Source of the DNA: Cyclobacteriaceae bacterium
GTDB taxonomy: Bacteria > Bacteroidota > Bacteroidia > Cytophagales > Cyclobacteriaceae
Length of the DNA: 55,948 nucleotides
Direction: 5' to 3'
Assembly: GCA_012033595.1 (NCBI GenBank)
Contig: JAAUQL010000029.1
Span: 1-55,948 of the forward strand
In this document: piece by piece, positions 17,334 through 26,340 of the stretch
Layout of the letters: each line of letters opens with the position of its first letter
How positions within the stretch are numbered: position 1 is the stretch's first letter
The notes under the pieces: generated by a model
Told to the model about the DNA's origin: nothing
What the model saw: the letters and a program-made list of their open reading frames with translations, nothing else
Databases searched by the model: none
Position numbers and translations under genes: made by a program

Positions 17334-19397
17334 ATGATGAAATCCTTTCGCAACCTACACTTCTTACTATTTTTTACAATGGTTTTTTGCCCTATGGCTG
17401 TGGCGCAGTCCGGCGTTACCAGCCTCAATGGCACCTGGAACTTTGCCCTTGATCCAACTCAATCGGGAGAGTCACTAGGATGGCCTAAGCCCTGGTCTCA
17501 TAGCGAAAGCGATACAAATGCGTATGGCAATGGTTGGGATATCGTCCAGGTTCCTCATTGCTATTCTATCGACCAACGATACGAGGGCTACATCGGCAAA
17601 GTTTGGTACCGAAAAATGTTTAAATATGAAGGAGACATCCGCGACAAGCATCTTCGAATCCGATTTGAAGCAGTTTTTTACAAATGTCGCATCTGGCTCA
17701 ATGGCCTGCTGGTGGGTTACCACGAAGGCGGATATACCCCTTTTGAATTCGACTTGGTGTCACAGCTTCAAAAAGGAAACAACTACCTGGCCATCGAAGT
17801 AGACAATAGTTGGGATCACACCACCGTGCCCGGCGCCAGGTTGGGAAACTATCCGAGTGATTTGCTTTATCCCTGGTGGGAATACGGGGGAATCACCAGA
17901 GATGTAAAGCTGATAGAAACAGCCAGAGTATATGTGGTCAAACAAAAGATCGAAGCAATACCCGACCTGAAAAAAGGTACCGCCGTGGTGAACGTAAAAA
18001 CCTGGATACGCAATACCGGAAACGCTCGAGCCACTGTGGACTGTCGATTGAGCCTAGAACAAAATGGCTCACCTATTTCGCCAGATAAAAAAAACAGTGA
18101 CATCACAAAGTCGGCGCAAGTACCGCCAGCCGCTATGCTGGTACTTGAGCAAATGCTTTCCCTACCGGCAGAGCAGGTTTCACTGTGGCATTTCGAACAC
18201 CCCGCCTTATATTTACTCAGCACCTCCCTGTCTGGCGACAATGCGCCGCATATCGAGCGCTTTGGTATCCGCAAGGTGGAATCGCGCCACGGCAAATTGA
18301 TGCTCAACGGGCAGGCCATTCGCGTGGGTGGAGCCAATCGCCATGCCGACCACCCACTTTATGGATCTGCCGACAATGAAGCATTGGCCAAATTAGATAT
18401 GAATATTATAAAAAATGCCAATATGAATTTTGCCCGCCTCAACCATACGCCCACTTCTACCGCATTTATGGATTGGTGCGACGAGCATGGTTTTATGGTG
18501 ATCTCCGAACCCGGCAACTGGCAAATATCACCACAGCAAATGTCTGATCCGGTGATTCGCGGCAAATTCATCAGCCAAATGACCGAGTTGATAGAGCGGG
18601 ACTGGAATCGCCCAAGCGTGGTTGCCTGGAGCATGGGCAATGAATATGCCTCCTGGACGGTGGAGGGCGATGCCTGGACAGCCGAAATGACTTCGATAGC
18701 CAAAAGCCTGGACAATACCCGGCTTATTACCTTTGTTTCGATAGGCGGAGCTGGTACAAAAGAAAACCTGGAGGTGGCGCACGATAGCTTTAGGTATTGC
18801 GATTTTCTGTGCATCAACACCTACGGCTCGGCAAAAGGTGCCTCAAACCTATTAGAAAACCTCCATGCAAAGTATCCCGACAAAGCAGTATTTATTGCAG
18901 AATTTGGTCAGCGTGCAGATCAACATTCCGAAGAGGAACGGATCGCCTACTTTACAGAAATGATGAAGATGGTTCGCCAAAAGGAATATGTAATCGGCAC
19001 GTCGTGGTGGTCGTACAACGACTATCGCAGCCGGTACCCGGGTACCCATGTCAACGGTTATCGCCCATGGGGATTGGTAAGCCCAGACCGGGAACCGCGA
19101 GGTCTTTTACAAGTCATGAAACAGGAATATGCCCCCATGCAGATGACCTTGCATAAAAGCGACAAAGAAGGACGGGTGAAGGTGAATATACTTGCGCGGG
19201 AAGACTATCCCTCGTACACGTTGAGCGGCTACACCCTCAGAATGAGCGATGCGAATGGCACTGAAATTAAACAAATTGAGCTAAAGACTTTGGCGCCAGG
19301 TGAAACGATTGACCTGGAATTGGACGAAATAAAGAAAGGAACGGTGTTTAGCATTATTTCACCTACCACTTTTAATGTCCTCGAAGAAACATGGTAA
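17334..19397 (+). CDS. Glycoside hydrolase family 2 (beta-galactosidase/glucuronidase-like), exported
   Basis: 687 residues with signal peptide (ending MAVAQS). Domains run sugar-binding jelly roll (SLNGTWNFALDP, IWLNGLLVGYHEGGYTPFEFDL), immunoglobulin-like (about 200-310), then TIM barrel. The general acid/base is E437 in SMGNEY and the nucleophile E523 in IAEFGQ. The short ending without a beta-galactosidase domain 5 resembles glucuronidase/galactosidase-like members of PULs. Exo-acting removal of a terminal beta-linked sugar is the family expectation; the sugar is not determined. It starts 12 nt after the sulfatase stop and is the last gene of the tightly spaced series. Confidence 0.9.
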   Translation: MMKSFRNLHFLLFFTMVFCPMAVAQSGVTSLNGTWNFALDPTQSGESLGWPKPWSHSESDTNAYGNGWDIVQVPHCYSIDQRYEGYIGKVWYRKMFKYEGDIRDKHLRIRFEAVFYKCRIWLNGLLVGYHEGGYTPFEFDLVSQLQKGNNYLAIEVDNSWDHTTVPGARLGNYPSDLLYPWWEYGGITRDVKLIETARVYVVKQKIEAIPDLKKGTAVVNVKTWIRNTGNARATVDCRLSLEQNGSPISPDKKNSDITKSAQVPPAAMLVLEQMLSLPAEQVSLWHFEHPALYLLSTSLSGDNAPHIERFGIRKVESRHGKLMLNGQAIRVGGANRHADHPLYGSADNEALAKLDMNIIKNANMNFARLNHTPTSTAFMDWCDEHGFMVISEPGNWQISPQQMSDPVIRGKFISQMTELIERDWNRPSVVAWSMGNEYASWTVEGDAWTAEMTSIAKSLDNTRLITFVSIGGAGTKENLEVAHDSFRYCDFLCINTYGSAKGASNLLENLHAKYPDKAVFIAEFGQRADQHSEEERIAYFTEMMKMVRQKEYVIGTSWWSYNDYRSRYPGTHVNGYRPWGLVSPDREPRGLLQVMKQEYAPMQMTLHKSDKEGRVKVNILAREDYPSYTLSGYTLRMSDANGTEIKQIELKTLAPGETIDLELDEIKKGTVFSIISPTTFNVLEETW

Positions 19398-19738
19398 TGA
19401 TTAATACATGCCAGAAAAAACAACCCATTTAACACTCACTTTTAGGGAAGTAGAGCGTGACCGTATTGTCTGGCCTGGCAGCAAAGCACAAATACAACCA
19501 AAAAGCCAAATGCTAAAAAACCGCATGGATTTTGAATTTTCAGATATTGGCATGTATTTGAGCATTGTCGCTAGAAGTTTGTGATTTTTGAATTTTCATA
19601 TGAGAAGATTTCCACTGGTTTAGCGTAAATGCATACAACCAGCGACTCAAAATAGTATGGCATGGACTATCCAACATTGCCAACACCATTGCGATTTATT
19701 TCCAGCAGCAAAAGCGGAATTGTTCCTCTTTTTTTTAG
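19398..19738. other. Intergenic stretch without a recognised gene
   Basis: 340 bp between the GH2 gene and the MITE-like element. AT-rich, no credible ORF, no tRNA, and no clear T-tailed hairpin seen. It may hold the PUL 3' end. Confidence 0.5.
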
Positions 19739-19890
19739 ATTTAAAATCCAATATCGTTTAGTTATGATTTTTCGACCCTGTGCGACCGCGGATGGGGTCG
19801 AATGTCTATAAAAAACATTGTTTGCTATAGACATATGACTCCTTCGGAGTCATACCCATTTCGCTAACTAAACGACATTGATTTAAAATC
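19739..19890. mobile_element. MITE-like element, 132 bp, with 16-bp TIRs and 10-bp target duplication
   Basis: Terminal inverted repeats CAATATCGTTTAGTTA (19749-19764) and TAACTAAACGACATTG (19865-19880) match at 15 of 16 positions. They are flanked by the perfect direct repeat ATTTAAAATC (19739-19748 and 19881-19890), as expected for a target-site duplication. Inside are three further perfect inverted repeats: TTCGACCC/GGGTCGAA (19771-19802), ATGTCTATA/TATAGACAT (19802-19834) and TATGACTCC/GGAGTCATA (19834-19854). There is no coding capacity, so mobilisation in trans would be needed. The 10-bp duplication fits IS4-like elements among others. It ends 24 nt before the quinoprotein start, so it may alter that gene's expression. 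Confidence 0.75.
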
Positions 19891-19914
19891 TGGATTTTAT
19901 TACTGTAAACACCT

Positions 19915-22050
19915 ATGGGAATTATATGCAAGCGTTGGTATTATTTGTCTATGGTTTTATTTTTTGTTTTTTCGTGTAAACGAAGTGAAAAACCCGCCTG
20001 GCAGGTAGCTGAAAACTGGCCCATTTATCTTGGAGACAAACACAACACGCATCGATCTTCCCTCGCGCAAATTAATAAGGAAAATGTACATAATCTCCAG
20101 CCTGCCTGGACATATAAAACCGGTGATAGCGATGCCAACTCCCAAATGCAATGTAATCCCATTATCATAGACGGCACCATGTATGGCTCTACGCCAAAGC
20201 TCAAGATATTCGCACTCGATGCGGCCACCGGCCAACAAAAGTGGATATTTGATCCGGCAGTGGCCACCGATTTTTCATTTAATGTGAACCGCGGGGTAAG
20301 CTACTGGGAAGATGGCGACGACAAACGCATCTTGTTTACTGCCGGCCCCTACCTTTTCGCGCTCAATGCGCACACAGGATATCCCATCCAAACTTTTGGT
20401 ATTTTCGGCAAAGCCTCCCTCAAATCCAAGCTTGGTGAATGGGCTCAATCTCTCTATGTGGTATCGACTACCCCTGGCATTGTTTTCGAAGATTTGCTTA
20501 TACTGGGCTCCCGTGTTTCTGAAGGCGCCTTGGCTGCTCCCGGGTACATTCGCGCTTATAATATCAGGTCTGGCGAAGTGGCCTGGACATTCAGAACCAT
20601 ACCAAAGCCAGGGGAATATGGCTACGATACCTGGCCCAAAGATGCTTATAAATCCATCGGAGGGGTGAACGCCTGGGCGGGTTTTGCGCTGGACGAAGCC
20701 AGGGGAATAGTATATGTGCCTACCGGATCTGCTTCTTACGATTTCTATGGCGGCAACCGAATAGGAGCTAACCTTTTTGCCAACTGTCTGGTAGCCCTCA
20801 ATGCCAATACCGGCGAAAGGATCTGGCATTATCAAACAGTGCACCACGACCTTTGGGATCGGGACTTGCCCGCTCCGCCAAACTTAATATCCATAGAAAA
20901 AAACGGCCAAAAGATCGATGCTGTGGCTCAAATCACAAAGAGCGGATTTGTGTTTGTCTTCGACCGTGAAACAGGGGAGCCGCTGTTTCCGATAGAGGAG
21001 CTGGCGGTGCAGCCCACGGATCTGGAAGGAGAAGAAAGCTGGCCTACGCAGCCATTCCCGGTAAAGCCACCACCTTTTGCAGGGCAGTCGCTCACGGCAG
21101 AGCATATTACAGACCTCAGCAAAGAATCGCATGATTATATTGCAGGTATACTGCCAAATGTAAAGACGGGGGAACAGTTTATTCCTCCCAGCAGGCAGGG
21201 AACAGTGATTTATCCGGGATTTGACGGTGGAGGAGAATGGGGCGGGGCGGCGTATGACCTGACCTCAGGCATGCTTTATGTCAATGCCAACGAAATGGCT
21301 TGGGTTCTCACCATGATCAAGCTCCAAACCGGAAGCTCCGCTAAACCTATGACGCTGGGCGAATCTACCTATTTGGCTAACTGTGCCATGTGCCACGGAC
21401 AAGATATGCTGGGAGACAAAACAGGTACCTATCCCTCATTGCGCGGGGTAACCCAAAAATATCGTGAAGACGAATTACGCAACATTGTAGAAAATGGCAA
21501 GAACTTTATGCCGGGTTGGAAACATCTGGGAGACAACAGAATACAAGCCGTAATTGATTTCGTCAATGGTAAACAGGAGCCAGCCGACGCGCACAGCATC
21601 GGCCTGGAAGACAATGAGGGGATCATACCCTATACCCATACAGGCTACAACCGCCTTCTCGATCCATATGGCTACCCGGCCATGAAACCACCCTGGGGCA
21701 CACTGACAGCCATAGATCTGAACCAGGGCGAAATCAGATGGCAGGTGCCCCTGGGCGAATTTGAGGAGCTTACTGCCAAAGGAATACCAAAGACCGGTAC
21801 CGAAAACTATGGTGGTCCGGCGATCACCGCTGGCGGACTTTTATTTATTGGCGCATCCAAAGACGAATATTTTAGGGCTTTCGATCTCTCCAGCGGTGCT
21901 GAGCTGTGGAAGTATAAACTTCCGGCAGGAGGATACGCCACGCCTGCCAGCTATGCCGTCGAAGGAAAACAGTATATTGTGATAGCATGCGGTGGTGGAA
22001 AAATGGGCACCAAAAGCGGAGACAGCTATATTTCCTTTTGCTTGCCGTAA
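19915..22050 (+). CDS. PQQ-dependent quinohaem dehydrogenase lipoprotein (membrane glucose dehydrogenase-like)
   Basis: 711 residues. Lipoprotein-type signal (MVLFFVFSCKRS). Propeller docking motifs recur: FALDAATGQQKW, ALNANTGERIW, AIDLNQGEIRW, AFDLSSGAELW. The mGDH-like block DLWDRDLPAPPNL is present. A cytochrome c domain is inserted near residues 485-565 with haem motif C490-A-M-C493-H494 and a candidate distal Met in NFMPGWKHL. The family oxidises sugars or alcohols in the periplasm and passes electrons to quinone or cytochrome. Same strand as the PUL but 517 bp downstream, beyond the MITE, so membership is plausible, not certain. No PQQ synthesis genes are in the window. Substrate cannot be told from sequence. 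Confidence 0.88.
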   Translation: MGIICKRWYYLSMVLFFVFSCKRSEKPAWQVAENWPIYLGDKHNTHRSSLAQINKENVHNLQPAWTYKTGDSDANSQMQCNPIIIDGTMYGSTPKLKIFALDAATGQQKWIFDPAVATDFSFNVNRGVSYWEDGDDKRILFTAGPYLFALNAHTGYPIQTFGIFGKASLKSKLGEWAQSLYVVSTTPGIVFEDLLILGSRVSEGALAAPGYIRAYNIRSGEVAWTFRTIPKPGEYGYDTWPKDAYKSIGGVNAWAGFALDEARGIVYVPTGSASYDFYGGNRIGANLFANCLVALNANTGERIWHYQTVHHDLWDRDLPAPPNLISIEKNGQKIDAVAQITKSGFVFVFDRETGEPLFPIEELAVQPTDLEGEESWPTQPFPVKPPPFAGQSLTAEHITDLSKESHDYIAGILPNVKTGEQFIPPSRQGTVIYPGFDGGGEWGGAAYDLTSGMLYVNANEMAWVLTMIKLQTGSSAKPMTLGESTYLANCAMCHGQDMLGDKTGTYPSLRGVTQKYREDELRNIVENGKNFMPGWKHLGDNRIQAVIDFVNGKQEPADAHSIGLEDNEGIIPYTHTGYNRLLDPYGYPAMKPPWGTLTAIDLNQGEIRWQVPLGEFEELTAKGIPKTGTENYGGPAITAGGLLFIGASKDEYFRAFDLSSGAELWKYKLPAGGYATPASYAVEGKQYIVIACGGGKMGTKSGDSYISFCLP

Positions 22051-22061
22051 GTCCCGGAAAT

Positions 22062-22093
22062 AAAAAAAAGCCCAGACACGACGCCTGAGCTTT
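22062..22093 (-). terminator. Intrinsic terminator after tRNA-Met, possibly bidirectional
   Basis: Arms 22067-22075 and 22085-22093 pair at 8 of 9 positions with a 9-nt loop. Read on the minus strand, the stem is followed by 8 T (22069-22062), 13 nt after the tRNA 3' end. Read on the plus strand it lies 16 nt after the quinoprotein stop but has only TTTAATT behind it. Confidence 0.75.
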
Positions 22094-22105
22094 AATTCCT
22101 ACCAG

Positions 22106-22179
22106 TAGCGAGGACGAGAGTTGAACTCGTGACCTCAGGGTTATGAATCCTGCGCTCTAACCGACTGAGCTACCTCGCC
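22106..22179 (-). tRNA. tRNA-Met (CAT), elongator type
   Basis: Full cloverleaf, 74 nt. Acceptor GGCGAGG pairs with CCTCGCT (first pair G-U), discriminator A, D-arm GCTC/GAGC, T-arm ACGAG/CTCGT with TTCAACT loop. Anticodon loop TTCATAA gives CAT. Initiator tRNA is unlikely because position 1-72 is paired and the anticodon stem lacks three G-C pairs. A tRNA-Ile2 read through lysidine cannot be fully excluded but the acceptor stem differs from that type. CCA is not encoded. Confidence 0.93.
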
Positions 22180-22193
22180 ATTTTTTGGGAGTG

Positions 22194-22224
22194 CAAACAT
22201 ACAAATATCATTTTTAAACACAAA
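22194..22224 (-). promoter_or_regulatory. Bacteroidota-type promoter of tRNA-Met
   Basis: On the minus strand TTTG (22224-22221) is followed after 19 nt by TATGTTTG (22201-22194), an exact TAnnTTTG, 14 nt before the tRNA 5' end. Spacing and both boxes match the -33/-7 consensus of the phylum. Confidence 0.75.
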
Positions 22225-22294
22225 TTCATTACCCAAAAGAATTTTGTAAGTAATTAGAATTATTCTATATTGAAATCATTAAAAAACATTTTTT

Positions 22295-22690
22295 ATGGAG
22301 AAGACAAAATTTGCTTTTGAATATGAGATAAACGCATCCAAAAAAATGCTTTATCCATACTTCACAACAGCTAGTGGTCTCGCACAGTGGTTTGCAGACG
22401 ATGTGAATGTAGATGAAGACAATATTTATAATTTTATATGGGAAGGCGAAGACCATAAAGCCAAAATGGTAAGCCATAGAACTAATTCTTCGGCCAGGTT
22501 CATTTTTTTGGAATCGGACAAGACAGAAGGAGCAGATCCCGATTGGGTAGAGTTCAGGATTGAGTTGAATGAAATGACACAGACTACTTTTATCAGAATT
22601 CATGAATATACCGAAATAGAAGACGCAGAAGAACAGGCTGAAGTATGGGAAGGCCTGTTGCTTACGCTAAAAGAAACTGTCGGAGGTTGA
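22295..22690 (+). CDS. START-like/SRPBCC domain protein
   Basis: 131 residues, soluble, no signal. The sequence follows the AHSA1/START-like pattern: FAFEYEINASKKMLYPYFTTASGLAQWFADDV at the N-terminus and a C-terminal helix WEGLLLTLKETVGG. Small proteins of this type are common in Bacteroidota, without a known function; the fold binds hydrophobic ligands. It stands alone on the plus strand between the divergent tRNA and the LPS-export permease gene (63-nt gap), so co-transcription with the latter is possible. Confidence 0.8.
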   Translation: MEKTKFAFEYEINASKKMLYPYFTTASGLAQWFADDVNVDEDNIYNFIWEGEDHKAKMVSHRTNSSARFIFLESDKTEGADPDWVEFRIELNEMTQTTFIRIHEYTEIEDAEEQAEVWEGLLLTLKETVGG

Positions 22691-22753
22691 ATTATTTTTC
22701 TTTTAGAATAATAATTTTGTGTTTGATAGGTTGACTTGCTATAGGACTATTTA

Positions 22754-24606
22754 ATGAAGAAAATCGACAAACTTATAATCGGGTCATTTTTGGGCCCGTT
22801 TTTTCTTACCTTTTTCGTTGTCATTTTTATACTGCTCTCGCAGTTCATGCTCAAGTACCTTGATGAAATCGTAGGCAAAGACCTCGATACCACCGTCATC
22901 ATGCAGCTCATCTTTTATTTCAGCATTTTCATGACACCCAATGCCTTTCCGCTTGCGGTGTTGCTTTCCTCATTGATGACATTTGGCAACCTGGGCGAGC
23001 ATTTCGAACTCACTGCACTCAAGAGTTCGGGAATTTCACTCATCAGGGTGATGGTGCCCATATTCGTTTTTTCCATTGCCCTTACAGGAGCTGCTTACTA
23101 TTCCAATAATTTTATCGTGCCAAAAGCCAACCTCAAAGCATTTAGCCTGCTGTACGATGTAAAGCAAATGAAGCCCTCTATGGAGTTGAAAGAAGGGACA
23201 TTCTATAATGGAATCGAAAATTATAGTATTAAAGTAGGTGAAAAATATCCGGACGGAAAATCGCTCAAAGACCTGGTAATTTACGATCATACCAGCGGAC
23301 AGGGCAACAAGCACATCACGCTGGCAGATTCGGGAAGGATGTACAATATCCTTAATGACCGATACCTGGTGCTCGAACTGTTCAATGGCTATACCTACCG
23401 CGAACAAACCAATACCCGTAGAAAACAGATCTCACAACCTATGCCCGACCCCCTGGTACGAAACAAATTCGAATCTCAAAAGGTGGTATTTAGCCTGGCC
23501 TCCTTCGATATGAAACGCACAAAAGAAGAACTGTTTTCCAGCAACAGGTTGATGAAAAACTCTACCCAATTAAAAGCCGATGTCGATTCGATGAAAACGG
23601 AATTTGTGGACAAAACCGAAGAAGTAAAAGAACATAGTTTTCAATTTTTCGATTTTCACCTTCAGGATATTGTCAAGGTGTACAAGGAGCAGGCTCGTAA
23701 ACGGGAAGAACTGGCACGCCGTCGCGACGAAGAAAAAATGAGGGGAATATATGCCGGAGATTCTTCTTATCAACAATACGACGATGAAGCTGAGGAATAT
23801 ATGGAGCAATATGCGCAAGACTCCAGCGCAACACTCAAAGACACGGCAGCAGCTATAAAAGATTTTATTCCCCTTGACACCGCCGGAGTGATTGTGAGCA
23901 AGGATGAGCAAATGGAAAATACCATTAGCAGGTTTCAAACCAAAGCTCGGGCAGGATTGCCAGGGCATCTCAAATTGGAAAACACCCGAAAAAAAGACCG
24001 CCTTAATACCAAGGATGGCCCGCCTGCAGATACCTCGAATGTGTCACAAAGTGATTCGGTACAAGCCATGGCTACTTTTGCAGAGCATATCCGCGTGGCA
24101 GATAGTGTAATGAGCAGCCCGGACGTAGTGAAAACCGCCTATAACAGGGCCCTACCCACGTGCGTTACGTGAAAAACAACATGATGATGCGCAATAGCCA
24201 ACTGGACACCCTCAAAACCGAAATTAACAAATACCAGCTCGAACAGTACAAAAAGCTGTCTTATGCCATCACCATCCTGATCATGTTCTTCATTGGCGCT
24301 CCTCTGGGAGCCATTATCAAACGCGGTGGCCTTGGCGTGCCGGTGCTGATATCGCTTTCTTTTTTTATTTTGTTCTATGTCATTTCTATGATCTGCGAAA
24401 AATGGACAAGAACCGACGTGATGGATCCTTTGCTGGCCGCATGGATGGCCAACATAATATTGTTCCCCGCAGGATTGTTTTTTATGAAACAAGCTAGAAA
24501 CGATGCCAGGCTATTCGAGACAGATTTTTATAGCGTTGTATTCGCTAAAATTAAAGCTTATTTCATTTCACTCTCGCTGATGGTGCGAAAGAGGCCCGAC
24601 AGATAA
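22754..24606 (+). CDS. LptF/LptG-family LPS export permease (frame interrupted)
   Basis: Inner-membrane permease of the Lpt system, which moves LPS to the outer membrane. N-terminal three membrane segments (IDKLIIGSFLGPFFLTFFVVIFILL, MQLIFYFSIFMTPNAFPLAVLLSSL, and one near residue 105) precede a beta-jellyroll and a long charged insert (about 270-440) common in Bacteroidota homologues. The three C-terminal segments (LSYAITILIMFFIGAPLGAIIKRGG and on) lie one frame over. The break is at about 24151-24158, where GCCCTACCCACGTG lacks one base; CTAACC would give NRALTHVRYVKNN, the expected sequence. Repaired length is about 617 residues. As Lpt permeases are essential, sequencing error is the favoured explanation. 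Confidence 0.87.
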
Positions 24607-24785
24607 TTGTGTCAATGCGCATATGTACCTGGTTAGTAGATGTGGGCAGGGAATACGTTGGGTTTGCTTATAATCGTAAAATTGGTCACATGTCCGAATG
24701 CTCATTCAAAAAAAAACGGCGCAAAAAAGTAAAAATCCTGGTTGAATGACCCGAAAACATGATGATAGGAGTTATTCAACAGGTT

Positions 24786-25379
24786 TTACTTATGCCTTCC
24801 GGCTAATACCTGTATCACTTCTTCCAGCTTTACATTTTTTGCTTCGAGCAAAACCAATAAATGGAACAGCAAATCGGCTGCTTCATTTTTGAATAAATGA
24901 TCGTTGCTGTCTTTGGCCTCTATCACAATTTCCACAGCCTCCTCTCCTACTTTTTGCGCGATCTTGTTTATGCCTTTGTCGAAAAGTGATTTGGTGTAGG
25001 ACTTATCGGCAGAACTGTTTTTTCTCTCTACGATGATATCTTGCAGGTAATGTAAAAACCGGGCATTAGGCTGATTTTGCTCATTGAAACAGGTGTCTGA
25101 TCCGGTATGGCAGGTCGGGCCCATTGGTTGGGCTTTGATCAGCAAAGTGTCTTGGTCGCAATCGGAAATCATGTCTTTCACCATTAAAAAATTGCCCGAA
25201 GTCTCTCCTTTAGTCCAGAGCCTTTTTTTGGTTCGGCTGTAAAAGGTCACCTTACCTTCCGCCTGTGTTTTTTCGAGTGCTTCTTCGTTCATATAACCCA
25301 ACATCAGCACATTGCCTGTTGACCAATCCTGGATAATAGCCGGAACGAGTCCGTCCCCTTTTTCAAAATTCAAATTCAT
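24786..25379 (-). CDS. hisIE: Bifunctional phosphoribosyl-AMP cyclohydrolase / phosphoribosyl-ATP pyrophosphatase
   Basis: 197 residues, steps 2 and 3 of histidine synthesis. The N-terminal HisI domain (to about 110) has the metal and substrate motifs SRTKKRLWTKGETSGN, DCDQDTLL and GPTCHTG. The C-terminal HisE domain (about 115-197) has SYTKSLFDKG, KVGEEAVEIVIEAK and EAADLLFHLLVLL. It ends the his gene group and starts 3 nt after the hisF stop. It converges with the lptF/G gene; the 179-bp gap between them holds an 8-bp inverted repeat (TCATTCAA/TTGAATGA) but no clear T-tailed terminator. Confidence 0.96.
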   Translation of the reverse strand: MNLNFEKGDGLVPAIIQDWSTGNVLMLGYMNEEALEKTQAEGKVTFYSRTKKRLWTKGETSGNFLMVKDMISDCDQDTLLIKAQPMGPTCHTGSDTCFNEQNQPNARFLHYLQDIIVERKNSSADKSYTKSLFDKGINKIAQKVGEEAVEIVIEAKDSNDHLFKNEAADLLFHLLVLLEAKNVKLEEVIQVLAGRHK

Positions 25380-25382
25380 TTT

Positions 25383-26144
25383 CTATAATTCAGTTCTCAT
25401 GGGTATTCCCCGTCCTTTTAGATAATTTTTCAGCGAAGGTATGGGTATTTCTTTAAAGTGAAAAATACTGGCCGCTAATGCGGCATCGGCAGCACCTGCT
25501 GTAAAGACATCGTAAAAATGCTCCATCGTGCCGGCACCACCGGATGCAATGACCGGAATATTCAATTTTCTCGAAATTTTGGCAGTCAAAGCGCTGGCAA
25601 ATCCGGTCTTTACGCCATCGTGATCCATGGAGGTGAGCAGTATTTCGCCTGCACCACGCTCCTGCGCTTCATAGGCCCACGCTTCGGTCACAATCTCCGT
25701 CGGGGTACGCCCACCATGGGTATGCACCATATTGCGTTGGCCGTAATCTTTGGTGTCGATGGCCACTACGACGCACTGGCTGCCAAACTGCAAGGCCAGT
25801 TCATCTATCAGTTCGGGTCGGCGCACAGCAGAAGAGTTGATGGATATTTTGTCTGCACCGGCGTTGAGCAAGGCGCTCACGTCTTGTACTGAGCTGATGC
25901 CCCCACCCACAGTAAAAGGAATATTGATCTCGCGGGCCACATTTCGGACCAGATCGACCAGTGTCTTGCGCGCCTCGACCGTGGCTGTAATGTCCAGAAA
26001 GACCAGTTCGTCGGCACCCTGTTGTGCATAGATCGCACCCTGCTCCACGGCATCTCCTGCATCGCGCAGCTCTACAAAATTTACACCTTTTACCGTCCTG
26101 CCGTCCTTTATGTCCAGGCAGGGTATAATTCGTTTTGTCAACAT
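25383..26144 (-). CDS. hisF: Imidazole glycerol phosphate synthase cyclase subunit
   Basis: 253 residues, (beta-alpha)8 barrel. Signature parts are [17 protein letters not shown] at the N-terminus (catalytic Asp in CLD), [10 protein letters not shown], the second catalytic Asp in STSMDHDG-like [12 protein letters not shown], and [12 protein letters not shown]. It makes imidazole glycerol phosphate and AICAR using ammonia from HisH (27067-27648). A 196-bp gap separates it from hisA; that gap carries a hairpin (TTTGCCAAT/ATTGGCAAA, 26232-26254). Confidence 0.97.
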   Translation of the reverse strand: MLTKRIIPCLDIKDGRTVKGVNFVELRDAGDAVEQGAIYAQQGADELVFLDITATVEARKTLVDLVRNVAREINIPFTVGGGISSVQDVSALLNAGADKISINSSAVRRPELIDELALQFGSQCVVVAIDTKDYGQRNMVHTHGGRTPTEIVTEAWAYEAQERGAGEILLTSMDHDGVKTGFASALTAKISRKLNIPVIASGGAGTMEHFYDVFTAGAADAALAASIFHFKEIPIPSLKNYLKGRGIPMRTEL

Positions 26145-26231
26145 ATTAAATAAAATCAGACATTTTGTTTTTGAAAAAATAAGGAGTGTCCTCAGAGCGT
26201 AAACGAACTAACCAATTGATAGCCCCTCTGA

Positions 26232-26254
26232 TTTGCCAATTTGGTATTGGCAAA
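26232..26254. repeat. Hairpin in the hisA-hisF gap
   Basis: Perfect 9-bp inverted repeat TTTGCCAAT/ATTGGCAAA with a 5-nt loop. No T-run on the minus side, so it is more likely an mRNA-stability or processing element than a terminator. The rest of the 196-bp gap has no gene. Confidence 0.5.
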
Positions 26255-26340
26255 ACTTCAATTATGGTGTCCATCTTCTAGACAAAATCCATTAAGGATC
26301 TTCTCACTCAACTATATCTTATTTCCCCAGCGCCCAGCAC

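Noticed and set aside
22106-22179. Initiator tRNA-fMet or tRNA-Ile2
   Set aside because: The 1-72 pair is formed and the anticodon stem lacks the three G-C pairs of initiators; acceptor and D-arm fit elongator tRNA-Met better than Ile2.
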